A stretch of DNA of 64,000 nt from Acidimicrobiaceae bacterium (GTDB taxonomy: Bacteria > Actinomycetota > Acidimicrobiia > Acidimicrobiales > RAAP-2). The notes under the pieces were generated by a model, which was not told the origin of the DNA, ran no database searches, and worked only from the letters and a program-made list of their open reading frames with translations. Position 1 is the stretch's first letter. Each line of letters starts with the position of its first letter. This document shows positions 23,538 to 32,517 of this stretch, in pieces. Both the position numbers and the translations under genes were made by a program. The stretch lies in assembly GCA_003161255.1 (NCBI GenBank), contig PMOQ01000059.1, positions 1 through 64,000 of the forward strand. Reading direction: 5' to 3'.

Positions 23538-25151
23538 TCAGCCGAGGAGGGAGTCGAGTCGAGCCCGGTCGTCTTCGCCGAGCCGGCGTAGTCCGTCGCC
23601 CTTGCTCGGCCTCCAGAAGACTGCGTCGGCGTGCCAGGCCTCGCGGCGCAGCCGCTGCTTGTCGATCTTCATGCTGGCCAGCTTCGGGAGCTCCTCCGTG
23701 ACGCGCACGAACGCCGGCCGCCACTTCGGGCCGAGATCGGGCTGCTCGTCAAGAAACGCGTCGAACTCAGCGGGATCAAACGGCGCGCCCGAAACGAGCT
23801 CGAGCGCGACCATGACCCGGTCCCCGACCGGGTCGTCAGGTACGGCGTACACAGCCACCGAGCGGACTGCGGGGTAGCGGGCCACGATGGTCCCCACTGG
23901 GTCGGCAGCGAAGTTTTCGCCGTCAACGCGAAGCCATTCGTTGGACCGACCGGCGAAGTACAGCCAGCCATCGGCGTCGCGGTAAGCGAGGTCACCCGAC
24001 CAATACCAGCCGTTCCGGAAACGGACATTCGTCGCTTCCTCATTCTTGTAGTAGCCCTCGAATCCGCTGGTCGGCTGCGTCTCGACGATCTCGCCGATCG
24101 CCTCCTCGAGGTTGCTGGGCCGACCATCGGAGCCGAACTCGACCCGTGGACACTCGTCCTCCGTCTCGGGATCGAGCACCTTCACGGTGGGGTCGGCCAT
24201 CCCGAGTGCGGCCTCGGGCATGGAGGGATCGCGCCGAATGATAATGATGCCTTCCGTGGAGCCGTAGCTGTCTCGTACGGTGCAACCGAATCGACTCGCG
24301 AACTCGCGGATGTCGCGATTCGACGCCTCGTTCCCGATCGCCAGATGCAACGGGTTGTCGGGGTCGTCGGGTCGCTCCGGTGTGGCCAGGATGTAGTTGA
24401 GGACTTTGCCGGTATAGGTGAGCATGGTTGCCCCGTAACGGTGGATGTCAGCAAGCGTCCCGGACGCCGAGAACCGGCCACGCGTCGCGATGGGGATACC
24501 CGCGGTCATGGCGGACGCCCAACCCGTGAAGAGCGAGCTGGAATGGAAAAACGGCAGTGGCGAGTACACGACGTCACCTTCGCCCAACTGCGCGACGGCT
24601 GCGACGTGCGCACCAGTCCGGCCGTACCGACCCTGGGTACAGCGCACGGCCTTGGGGAGACCGGTCGAGCCCGAGGTGAAGATCAATAGGAAGAGATCCT
24701 CCTCGTCTACCGGCTTGGTGGGAAGCGTGACCACTTGCTGCGCGAGATACGACACGTACTCCTCGCTGTCGACCACGATCACTCGGTCAGGGGTGAGCTG
24801 GGTGTCGACGTTGTTGAGCAGGTTTTGGTGGGCGGTGTCGGTCACCAAGAGCTGGCAATCAGTGTGCCGGATGAGCTGGCCGAGCTGGTCACCGCGGTAG
24901 GTCGAATTTATGCCAACGATCACCGTTCCGGATACGGCACCCGCGGCGAGCCAGAAGAGGTAGTCCGGCACGTTGTCCAGTAGCACACCGATATGGGGCG
25001 GGCGATCGCGGTCACGCATGCGCTCGAACAACTGGGCACAGCGGCTCGCCTCCTCGAGCAACTGCCGATACGTCCACACGCGCTCCTCGAAGTAGAGCGC
25101 AGTGGTGTCGTCTTCTGCGCGTCCCCGAAGAATTGCTGCAGCGGTCGTCAT
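23538..25151 (-). CDS. AMP-binding acyl-CoA synthetase (FadD17-like)
   Basis: A 537-residue adenylate-forming acyl-CoA synthetase. Motifs are LFLLIFTSGSTGLPKAVRC, RDSYGSTEGIIII, GWYWSGDLAYRD and a C-terminal lysine near LASMKIDKQRLRRE. Features such as PPHIGVLLDNVPDYLFWLAAGA and FEGYYKNEEA recall mycobacterial FadD17, which activates steroid side-chain acids. It starts with the ATG that overlaps the stop of the 54-codon ORF upstream (ATGA). It likely supplies the acyl-CoA for the dehydrogenase at the end of the operon. The substrate is inferred only. Confidence 0.9.
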   Translation of the reverse strand: MTTAAAILRGRAEDDTTALYFEERVWTYRQLLEEASRCAQLFERMRDRDRPPHIGVLLDNVPDYLFWLAAGAVSGTVIVGINSTYRGDQLGQLIRHTDCQLLVTDTAHQNLLNNVDTQLTPDRVIVVDSEEYVSYLAQQVVTLPTKPVDEEDLFLLIFTSGSTGLPKAVRCTQGRYGRTGAHVAAVAQLGEGDVVYSPLPFFHSSSLFTGWASAMTAGIPIATRGRFSASGTLADIHRYGATMLTYTGKVLNYILATPERPDDPDNPLHLAIGNEASNRDIREFASRFGCTVRDSYGSTEGIIIIRRDPSMPEAALGMADPTVKVLDPETEDECPRVEFGSDGRPSNLEEAIGEIVETQPTSGFEGYYKNEEATNVRFRNGWYWSGDLAYRDADGWLYFAGRSNEWLRVDGENFAADPVGTIVARYPAVRSVAVYAVPDDPVGDRVMVALELVSGAPFDPAEFDAFLDEQPDLGPKWRPAFVRVTEELPKLASMKIDKQRLRREAWHADAVFWRPSKGDGLRRLGEDDRARLDSLLG

Positions 25152-25312
25152 CGATGCGCCAACTCCACGATGGCACGATGACGGTCCGACGCCCCGAACG
25201 CGATGTCGCCAGCGTAGACCGTGCCATCAGCGCCTATGACCGTGTCCACAGGGACTCCGAGGCTATCGCCGAGGGCCTCGACCTCTAGCGGGTCATGCAT
25301 CGTGATCTTCAT
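25148..25312 (-). CDS. Small protein (54 aa) coupled to the acyl-CoA synthetase
   Basis: A short open frame of 54 residues whose TGA overlaps the ATG of the acyl-CoA synthetase. It reads MKITMHDPLEVEALGD, then PVDTVIGADGTVYAGDIAFG, and ends RAIVELAHR. Its composition is protein-like with ordinary codon use and no low-complexity runs. The DGTVYAGDIAFG segment suggests a beta hairpin. It would be the first gene of the operon running to 20104. No known domain is recognised. The ribosome site is weak, and an internal ATG at residue 5 is an alternative start. Confidence 0.6.
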   Translation of the reverse strand: MKITMHDPLEVEALGDSLGVPVDTVIGADGTVYAGDIAFGASDRHRAIVELAHR

Positions 25313-25511
25313 GCCTGTTCCCGTCTGTCATTTCAAAATCAATTTCGACATTGACTTCAATACCACAATCGTTGTCAGGACGGCTCGGGCCACCCCTGGG
25401 TTGCCGCGTGCAACGAACCCCGAACGAAACGAACGCGAGTGCGAAACGGAGTTCGGGGCGATGCCAGCGACGCTCTCGATGCGCGAGTGCGCCGGCGGTT
25501 CCGAGAGGGGC

Positions 25512-25690
25512 ATGCAAACGAGGGCACGCTTTGTAGAGGCGGCGAAGCAGTTGTTCGAACGCGAAGGGGCCCTCGAAGAGCTCTCGACATGGCGATCGCC
25601 CCGAGCGGCGCCCAACTGCCGCGTCGGCGGGTCCTCGAACGTACCGTCGACTATCGGTTCAACTCCCGAGACCTCTTCGCAAGATCAGGA
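25512..25690 (+). pseudogene. Truncated, frameshifted TetR N-terminal fragment
   Basis: From 25512 one frame reads MQTRARFVEAAKQLFEREG and EELS, the first helix of a TetR DNA-binding domain. After one frameshift it continues MAIAPSGAQLPRRRVLERTV and YRFNSRDLF, the recognition-helix region. It stops where the amidohydrolase gene begins on the other strand. The ligand domain is missing. As at 18.4 kb, a TetR remnant abuts an amidohydrolase_2 paralogue. Confidence 0.6.
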
Positions 25691-26905
25691 CAGTGTCAGC
25701 TCCCTAGCGTTCTCGATCATGATTCTGCGCTGATCCTCCACCGAGAAGGACGCGACGTTGTCGAAGAAGTCGCGGGGGTGCCCCATGCCTTCGGCGTGCG
25801 GCCAGTCGGAGCCGAAAAGGATCCGCTCAACCGGGAGGTGCTGGGCCAGGTCCTGCACGCTGTCCTCCACGAACGGCGCAACCCAGCAGTGCTCGAGAAA
25901 CTGATCGACCGGGTTCGTCTCGAACATCCCGGGGTTCTGCCCGTGGAGCAGCTGCAGGAGGTGGAGCAACCCGGGAACCCACGTCCCCCCGTTCTCGATG
26001 TAGGCGACCCGCAGAGCGGGGTGGCGCTCGAACAGCCCGTGTGCGACGAGAGCAGCGGCGAAGTCGTGTACCAACCGGCGGTGCATCAGAGCGCTGACGA
26101 AGGGTTCGTCGACGGTGAGGGCCGTGGTTTCACCGTCGCGCCTGCCACTGCGGTAGCCCCAGGCCTGGGCTACGGCCTCCTCAACCTCACGATATCCATC
26201 GTCGAACCCGGCATGCGGTGCCACAACAAGACGCGCTTCCGCGACGCGGGCCCAGAACGGGTCGAACCTCGGGTTTGCCGGCGAGACCATTCCGTCGGGC
26301 GTGAAGGCAGGGCCATTGCGGATTGTGATGATCCGGGCGCCGTGCTCGATGCACCACTCCAGCTCCTGCACCGCGCTGTCGAGGTCGGACAGGGTCAGGA
26401 ATGGGGCCGCGAAGATCCGGTTCTGGTAGGCGAAACCCCAGTCTTCCTCGAGCCAGCGGTTGAAGGCACGAAAGATATCGATTGAGGCTTCGATGTCCGG
26501 TTGCATCGGACCTTCCATGCAGACGCCCTGTGAGGGGAACATCCACACCGCCTCTAGGCCCTGCTCGTCCATAACCTGCAGCCGGCTGTCCCGGTCAAAC
26601 CATTCCGGATGCTCGGCTGGGACCTCGCACGACAGGGAATTCGCCAAGTCCTCTTTAGCGCTCTTGCCGGCGAAGTAGTCGAACAGCGCGCCCGGGCGCG
26701 GCCTGAGGGTGACGTCGCCGGGGCCGGGGAGAATGGGGTGTAGCTGACCCCCGACAACGTAACGGGGATGACCGTCGATCTCCTTGATGAGGACGCCTCG
26801 CTCCGCGTACTTCGGATTGCGGTGGCGGGTGAAAGCGTCGCTTGTCTCCCAGTAATGATTATCGGCATCGAAGATCCTCGGGAACTGCTCGCTCGAGCTC
26901 GCCAT
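25685..26905 (-). CDS. Amidohydrolase_2-family metal-dependent hydrolase (paralogue 3)
   Basis: A 406-residue close relative of the protein at 17019-18242, sharing FDADNHYWETSDAFTRHRNPKY-type starts, PGPGDV, VWMFPSQGV and RILFGSDWPHAEG. The start MASSSEQFPRIFDADNHYW at 26905 has AAAGGCGG before it; the open frame extends upstream but lacks family sequence. It ends LMIENARELTLS-like (MIENARELTLS), nearly the same as paralogue 1 (MYENARELTFS). It may have arisen by duplication. The substrate is unknown. Confidence 0.87.
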   Translation of the reverse strand: MASSSEQFPRIFDADNHYWETSDAFTRHRNPKYAERGVLIKEIDGHPRYVVGGQLHPILPGPGDVTLRPRPGALFDYFAGKSAKEDLANSLSCEVPAEHPEWFDRDSRLQVMDEQGLEAVWMFPSQGVCMEGPMQPDIEASIDIFRAFNRWLEEDWGFAYQNRIFAAPFLTLSDLDSAVQELEWCIEHGARIITIRNGPAFTPDGMVSPANPRFDPFWARVAEARLVVAPHAGFDDGYREVEEAVAQAWGYRSGRRDGETTALTVDEPFVSALMHRRLVHDFAAALVAHGLFERHPALRVAYIENGGTWVPGLLHLLQLLHGQNPGMFETNPVDQFLEHCWVAPFVEDSVQDLAQHLPVERILFGSDWPHAEGMGHPRDFFDNVASFSVEDQRRIMIENARELTLS

Positions 26906-27025
26906 CGGTCCGCCTTTCAATCTGTGCCGTGACGGAGCAGTCCGCCCGGCGTCGCAGCGCCTCGGTTCCCACACCCGCCCACTTCTAAGACCTGGAGGTT
27001 AAGACGGCCCGACAGTGATCGCACA

Positions 27026-28609
27026 TCACCTGGAATCAACGTCGGCCCGGGGTTCGGGAGACCGAAGGCGCTCGACCAACTGCGTCGGCTTGCCGGGTGC
27101 TTCCATGATCAAGCGCGACCGGATCACCTTGCCCGACGTCGTCCGGGGAAGCGGGCCGTCCCACAGCACGAGCTGCTCGGGGAATCTTCGGCGGGCGATA
27201 CCACGAGCGAGAAGGTGGGCCACGACGGCATCGAGTGTCAACTCGGCCCCAGGCTCAGGCAACATGGCGACCGCGAGCCGCTCGCCCGTCTGCGGGTCGG
27301 GCAGTGCGAAGCACGCGTATTCGAGCACATCGGACATCCCGGCCAGCGCACTTTCGACCTCGCTCAGCGTGATCTTCAGGCCGTTGCGATTCACCACCTC
27401 TTTAAGCCGGCCAACGACCGTGAGGCGCCCGGTCTCCACCTCGACGAGGTCCCCGGTGCGGTACCAACCGTCCTCAAAGGCGAGCTCGTTGTCTTCGGGA
27501 TGCAGATAGCCAAGAAAGAGACACGGCCCCCGGAGCATGCCTTCCTGGGGGTGGTTCTCGGAGCCAACCAGGACTTCGGTGCCCGGCATGAGCGCGCCAT
27601 CGTCGGAGAGCCGTCGCTCCCGGTCGTCGTCGGGGAGGCTCCCGGTCGCACATGGCGCTTCGGAGGAGCCGTAAACGCGCGCTATGTCGATGCCGAAGAC
27701 ATCCGTGGCCAGTTCGAGGAGCGGTCGCGGGAGCATTGCGCCGCCTAGCGCGAGCGTGCGGAGGGCGATCAGGTGGTCGGCGCTCGCCTCGGCTGCACGA
27801 AGCAGCCGCTCTGCAATAACTGGCGCGCCACCGAGCAGGGTTGCGTCGACAGCGTTGATCCTCTCGAGCGACTGCACCGCCTCGAAGCGATCTTCGAGAA
27901 CAAGGGCTGCGTGCTGATCCGCGAACAGGTGCATCTGTATGACACCCGTGATGCTCATCAACGGGCTCACGAGAAAGGTCACTGTCTCGGGCCCGCCGCC
28001 CGTGATCGTGGCCATGTTCCTCGCACCCGCTGTGAGGGTGTTGAGGGAGTGGATGACGCCCTTTGGTCGATCTGTCGTCCCCGAGGTGAAGAGAACGACG
28101 GCTGGAGCGTCACGGTCCGGCTCTGCCCACTCTGCCGGGTCCGAGCCAACAAGCGACTCGAGCACCACTGGAGCGGCGAAAGGGATATCGGCGCAGAGCC
28201 GGTTGCGCTCCGCAGACGGCACGATAAGGACGGCCGGTCCCGACCGCACCTCGAGAGCAGTACGCACCTCCGCGGCCCCACAGCGACGGTCGAGGACGAG
28301 CACAGTTGCGCCGGCGCGGAGCAGAGCGTGGTATGCGACAACGCCTTCGATGGTGTTGCCGGCGACCAGTACGGCCGCCGCGCCGGGGACGACTCCCGCT
28401 GCACGAATCGAACCGACGCATCGAGCTACCGAGTTGGCCAACTCCGCGTAGCTGAGACGGCGCCAGTTGTCGGCCACGGCCAGCGCGTCGGGTCGACGGG
28501 CGGCCGCCGCCTCGAGGCCGTCGGCCAGAAGTCGATCGTCCCAGAGGCCTTCCGCCCGATAGAGCCCCGCCCGATCCTGCGGGACCTTGCCAGAATCGTG
28601 GTTGGCCAT
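27026..28609 (-). CDS. AMP-binding acyl-CoA synthetase
   Basis: A 527-residue adenylate-forming ligase. Motifs are VVLFTSGTTDRPKGVIHSLN, RVYGSSEAPCATGS, GWYRTGDLVEVETG, GRLKEVVNRNGLKI and the C-terminal lysine in PRTTSGKVIRSRL. It resembles fatty-acid, cyclohexanecarboxylate and aromatic-acid CoA ligases. An ATG at 28609 with GGAG six bases before is used, although GTG at 28618 is possible. It is about 115 bases from the esterase upstream and may belong to the BVMO-esterase transcription unit. The substrate acid is not known. Confidence 0.87.
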   Translation of the reverse strand: MANHDSGKVPQDRAGLYRAEGLWDDRLLADGLEAAAARRPDALAVADNWRRLSYAELANSVARCVGSIRAAGVVPGAAAVLVAGNTIEGVVAYHALLRAGATVLVLDRRCGAAEVRTALEVRSGPAVLIVPSAERNRLCADIPFAAPVVLESLVGSDPAEWAEPDRDAPAVVLFTSGTTDRPKGVIHSLNTLTAGARNMATITGGGPETVTFLVSPLMSITGVIQMHLFADQHAALVLEDRFEAVQSLERINAVDATLLGGAPVIAERLLRAAEASADHLIALRTLALGGAMLPRPLLELATDVFGIDIARVYGSSEAPCATGSLPDDDRERRLSDDGALMPGTEVLVGSENHPQEGMLRGPCLFLGYLHPEDNELAFEDGWYRTGDLVEVETGRLTVVGRLKEVVNRNGLKITLSEVESALAGMSDVLEYACFALPDPQTGERLAVAMLPEPGAELTLDAVVAHLLARGIARRRFPEQLVLWDGPLPRTTSGKVIRSRLIMEAPGKPTQLVERLRSPEPRADVDSR

Positions 28610-28723
28610 CAGCTCCACGGCGCGATCTCCGCGAGCGCCTGCAGCGTCAGCGTGTGGTGCGCTTCAACGATCATCGTCGAGACCGCCCATCCCGCCACGA
28701 CTCGTAACCGAAGAGTTCGCCGC

Positions 28724-29665
28724 TCATGCCGCCCGAATGGCGCAGGCGAAGACCGACATTGCCTCCGTGCTGGTGCGCAGGATCGACGGGTCGAACGTGG
28801 CGAAGCCGTGGATCTGTCCCTCGTAGAGGTGCAGGTCCAACGGCACTCCTGCGGCCACGAGATGCTTCGCGTACGCGAGACCTTCGTCTCTGAGCGGGTC
28901 ACAGCCTCCAACGATCAGGGTGGCTCGCGGCAAATTGATGACGTCAGCGCGCAATGGCGATGCGTCAGGATGGCCTCGATCACCCAGCTTCGGTAGGTAG
29001 AGGTCCCAGAACCAGGCCAGGTCCACCGTGGTCAGCGGCCAACAGGTCCCGTAGCGAGCATGGGACGGCCGATCCAGACGATGATCGGTGACGGGGTAGG
29101 CCAGGATCTGCCGGGCGATCAGGGGCCCGCCGGCGTCACGGGCGCGGCGGGCGACGACCGCGGCGAGGTTGGCGCCCGCGCTGTCGCCTAGCACCACGAG
29201 TTTGGACGTGTCCGTGCCGATCTCGCTCGCGTGGTCGTGGGCCCATCGCAGCGCGGCCTCCGCGTCCTCCACCGGCACCGGGAATGGGTGCTCGGGGGCA
29301 AGGCGGTACCCGACCGATACAACAACGCAGTCGGCGCTCAAGGCCAGGCGACGGCAGAACGCCTCTGACGTGTCGAGGCTGCCGATGACCCAGCCCCCGC
29401 CATGGAGGTAGACGACGAGCGGCCGCGGGCCTCCTGGCCCCGGCTGGTAGATGCGTACCGGGATCGACCCTCCTTGGACCGGGAGTGTCACCTCGTCCAC
29501 GTGGTGGATGGGCAATGGAGCCGCTGCCCGCGACAAGGCAGACTCGTGGTAGGCCCTGGCGCCCTCGACCCCGCGATCGGACAGGAGGGGCATCCCCAGA
29601 GCTTCGATCTGAGCGACAAGGGCGGCGGCATCGGGATCGAGCTGGGGTCCAGCGTTGGCGGTCAT
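28724..29665 (-). CDS. Alpha/beta hydrolase, HSL-type esterase
   Basis: A 313-residue esterase of the hormone-sensitive-lipase (Aes/lipase-esterase) family. The oxyanion-hole motif is YLHGGGW near residue 84, the nucleophile is Ser in VLGDSAGANL, the acid is Asp in GGCDPLRDEG, and the histidine is in GQIHGF. The ATG overlaps the stop of the Baeyer-Villiger monooxygenase (ATGA). That coupling suggests it hydrolyses the ester or lactone the monooxygenase forms, an arrangement known in hydroxyacetophenone catabolism. The longer open frame upstream is shadow. Confidence 0.92.
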   Translation of the reverse strand: MTANAGPQLDPDAAALVAQIEALGMPLLSDRGVEGARAYHESALSRAAAPLPIHHVDEVTLPVQGGSIPVRIYQPGPGGPRPLVVYLHGGGWVIGSLDTSEAFCRRLALSADCVVVSVGYRLAPEHPFPVPVEDAEAALRWAHDHASEIGTDTSKLVVLGDSAGANLAAVVARRARDAGGPLIARQILAYPVTDHRLDRPSHARYGTCWPLTTVDLAWFWDLYLPKLGDRGHPDASPLRADVINLPRATLIVGGCDPLRDEGLAYAKHLVAAGVPLDLHLYEGQIHGFATFDPSILRTSTEAMSVFACAIRAA

Positions 29666-31611
29666 GGCGAGGGGACAGAGCCACCGTCGAACATGTACCC
29701 ACTGAAGTCGGGGTACTTCGTCATCCGCCAGTAATCGACAAGACGCCATGGGCTGAGAACGTGCACCCGGCCGTCGGGACCCTTGTACCACGAGTGACGC
29801 ACGGAGGGGTGAGCCCAGACGGTCTCGGCTAGCTCGGCTTGCAGCCTCTCCACGTAGTCGTCGTAGGTCTTCTGAGTGACCTCGATCGAGCGGTGACCCC
29901 CCGCGAGCAGCGTCCGAAGCGCAGCTCCGATGAACTGCATCTGGCATTCGGAATGGAAGATGATGCTGCCGGCGTGGGCGAGGTTCGTTCCCGGGCCGTA
30001 CAGCAAGAAGAGGTTGGGGAACCCTGGCACCGTGATTCCAAGGTGGGCGGCGGGTGCTACCCCCCATTGCTCGGCCAAGCGAGCACCGCCGCGACCGACG
30101 ATGTTCATCGGTGCCAGCATCTCGTTGGCCCGGAAGCCGGTTGCGAGGACGATGACGTCGACCTCATGGCAAGCGTCCGCGGTCACCACGCCTGAGCGCT
30201 CGATACGGACAATCTCGTCGCGAACCATTTCGACGTTCTCTCGCTTGAGGCATCGCAGCCAGCTCCCGTCGTCCTGAAGCAAACGCTTGCCCATCGGTGG
30301 ATAGTCGGGCAGGACCTTGGCGAGCAGCTCAGCATCGTCGCCCACGTGCTTCTCGATCCAACCGACGAGGATCTTCCTGCGCTCCTCACTGATGGCGTTG
30401 GCTGACTCGGGCAGTCCGGGCCAGTCCGGATCGATGCGAACCACGGCCAGAGCCTTGTCACTGGCCTGATAGAGCAGCATGAACCGGTACCACGACGCGT
30501 ACCCGGGCAGGTGGCGCATCGCCCACTTCACGCCGTCGCCCACGGCCTCGCGGTACTTCGCGTTCGGTGCCATCCATTGGGCGCTGCGCTGGAACACGAC
30601 CAGGTGGTCGACCTCGTTTGCGATAGCTGGCCCAACTTGGAAGCCGCTGGCGCCCGCGCCGATCATCGCGACGCGTTTGCCCGCGAGATCGACGTCGTGG
30701 TCCCAACGGGCGGTGTGGAAGACCGGGCCGTCGAAGTTCGAAAGGCCCGGGAGGTCGGGAACGTAGGGCAGGTTCAGCTGGCCCACGGCGCAGACGACGA
30801 TGTCAGCGTCGCGGTGGCGCTCTGTACCGTCGGGACCGCGGCTGACTACATCCCAGAGGGCTCGCTCTTCGTCCCAGCTCAACGAGACGACTTCGGTGCG
30901 CCACTCGACTTGGCCGGCGATCCCCCAGCGCTGCATGACATCGCGGAAGTACCGGTATAGCTCGGGTTGCCGAGAGAAGAATTCGCTGAACCTGTCGTTC
31001 GGCTCGAACGAGTAGCAGTAAAAGTGGTTGCCGACGTCGACGCGGCAACCCGGGTAGGTGTTCTCGTACCAGGTGCCACCCACATCGGGGTTCTTCTCGA
31101 TGATCGTGAACGGGATGCCCGCCTGGGCGAGCCGGACCCCAGCCAGCAGCCCCGACTGGCCGCAGCCGATGACGACGACGGAGATCGACTGTCTGGTCGC
31201 CTCGTCGAGGCAATCGATTTCGACGCGACGGGGATCGGAGCCATCGATGTTCATCTCCTCCATGAACATCGGTACGTACTCCTCGGCCACCTCTTCGCAG
31301 GCCAGCCACGACATCGTCTCTCGAAGCACCTCGGGCGGCGGCGGAACCGGTTTTGGGCAGCCGGCGTCTCGGTACGCAAGAATCGCCTCCAGCGCCTGCC
31401 TGCGGAGCTCGGCCCGCTCGTCCTGGTCGAGGCCGCCCTGGAACTCGTTCGGGATGAAGGCCCGCGGACGTATCGGGCCGCGGAGGTATGAGGGGTCACC
31501 GGTGAGGTGAACCACCGACGCGACCAGCGCCGGCACGCTCACATCCTCAAGCGCCCCGGCGACGGTCTCGTCATCGTCGGTGATCTGCGCAAGGTCAAGA
31601 CCTCGATACAC
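29662..31611 (-). CDS. Baeyer-Villiger monooxygenase, HAPMO-like
   Basis: A 649-residue class B flavoprotein that inserts oxygen next to a ketone, using FAD and NADPH. The FAD-binding GCGQSG is at residues 149-154, the Baeyer-Villiger fingerprint F-x-G-x3-H-x3-W-D is FDGPVFHTARWD, and the NADPH-binding Rossmann site is GAGASG. The first ~145 residues form a helical extension typical of the 4-hydroxyacetophenone monooxygenase group. GTG is the start. The gene is divergent from the TetR gene at 31788 and coupled to an esterase. The substrate may be an aryl, cyclic or side-chain ketone. Confidence 0.93.
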   Translation of the reverse strand: MYRGLDLAQITDDDETVAGALEDVSVPALVASVVHLTGDPSYLRGPIRPRAFIPNEFQGGLDQDERAELRRQALEAILAYRDAGCPKPVPPPPEVLRETMSWLACEEVAEEYVPMFMEEMNIDGSDPRRVEIDCLDEATRQSISVVVIGCGQSGLLAGVRLAQAGIPFTIIEKNPDVGGTWYENTYPGCRVDVGNHFYCYSFEPNDRFSEFFSRQPELYRYFRDVMQRWGIAGQVEWRTEVVSLSWDEERALWDVVSRGPDGTERHRDADIVVCAVGQLNLPYVPDLPGLSNFDGPVFHTARWDHDVDLAGKRVAMIGAGASGFQVGPAIANEVDHLVVFQRSAQWMAPNAKYREAVGDGVKWAMRHLPGYASWYRFMLLYQASDKALAVVRIDPDWPGLPESANAISEERRKILVGWIEKHVGDDAELLAKVLPDYPPMGKRLLQDDGSWLRCLKRENVEMVRDEIVRIERSGVVTADACHEVDVIVLATGFRANEMLAPMNIVGRGGARLAEQWGVAPAAHLGITVPGFPNLFLLYGPGTNLAHAGSIIFHSECQMQFIGAALRTLLAGGHRSIEVTQKTYDDYVERLQAELAETVWAHPSVRHSWYKGPDGRVHVLSPWRLVDYWRMTKYPDFSGYMFDGGSVPSP

Positions 31612-31733
31612 CGGCGGACTCGCTCCCTTCGGCCGGCAGCTTCAGCCGTGGCGGACCCGTGGCCAGGGACGTACGCCCCCGCACACCTGTGCCGTCCGGG
31701 TGGTCCCATGATGTACCTCACTAGATGACTGTT

Positions 31734-31755
31734 CAGCAAGCGCTTCTACTTGCTG
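31734..31755. promoter_or_regulatory. Perfect inverted repeat between BVMO and TetR genes
   Basis: CAGCAAG and CTTGCTG are separated by eight bases, in the divergent gap between the leftward monooxygenase start and the rightward TetR start. The size and position fit an operator for the adjacent regulator. Confidence 0.55.
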
Positions 31756-31787
31756 TCCAGGTAGCAACGTGTTTAACCTCGGGCAGA

Positions 31788-32429
31788 GTGGCCACTCAGA
31801 CTCGGGTACGGCGCACGCAGGAGCAGCGGCGTGCCACCTCAGAGCGGGCGCTCATGGCCGCAGCCACGGAGCTCATCGCGCAGCGTGGGATCGAGGGCAC
31901 GTCGCTCGCCAGCATTGGCGAACGAGCCGGGACCAGCAGGGGGCTCGCCAATCATCACTTCGGGTCCAAGAACACCCTCGTCGAACGGGTAGCCCGGCAA
32001 GCGCAGGATCACATCACTGCCGTCATGGCCGCGGCGCTGGAACGGGCGCAACGGAACGTCACCGACCTCTCGGCCCTGGAGGTCCTGCGCACGTTGGTCG
32101 CCACGTACCTCGCCCTTTTCGAAGACTCGACGTCGGAGTATCGCGCCCTGATCGTGCTGTGGGGTGAGACTTTTCCGTCCGAGGCGTCGGTGGACGGGAT
32201 GCTCGAGGCGGATCGCCGGAGCCATGACGGATGGGCGGAGCTCATCAAACGTGGTCAACACGAGGGCTCGATTCGCACGGACATCGACCCTGACGCGACG
32301 GCCGTCGTCCTCCATGGATTTCTCCGAGGCCTGGCCGCCATGCTGCTGACCGATGGCGGGACGGATGCGGACAGCGTGCGCGCAACGTGCGATGTCTGGA
32401 TAGGCGCCGCACTGGCGCCTGCGGTCTAG
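31788..32429 (+). CDS. TetR/AcrR-family transcriptional regulator
   Basis: A 213-residue regulator with an N-terminal helix-turn-helix, ALMAAATELIAQRGIEG then SLASIGERAG and RGLANHHFGSKNTL, followed by a helical ligand domain (LEVLRTLVATYLALFED). A GTG start at 31788 is preferred because the preceding residues are hydrophobic and unlike the family; an ATG at 31725 is the alternative. Divergence from the BVMO-esterase genes and the inverted repeat between them suggest it controls these genes. It is the intact relative of the pseudogene at 18.4 kb. Confidence 0.88.
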   Translation: MATQTRVRRTQEQRRATSERALMAAATELIAQRGIEGTSLASIGERAGTSRGLANHHFGSKNTLVERVARQAQDHITAVMAAALERAQRNVTDLSALEVLRTLVATYLALFEDSTSEYRALIVLWGETFPSEASVDGMLEADRRSHDGWAELIKRGQHEGSIRTDIDPDATAVVLHGFLRGLAAMLLTDGGTDADSVRATCDVWIGAALAPAV

Positions 32430-32517
32430 CTGGGATCATCACCATGTCGCGCCTGCCGCGACGAATGGCCAAGTCGAGCGACCCAAGCGCCTGCGCCTAT
32501 GTCGCCGCTGAGTAACT

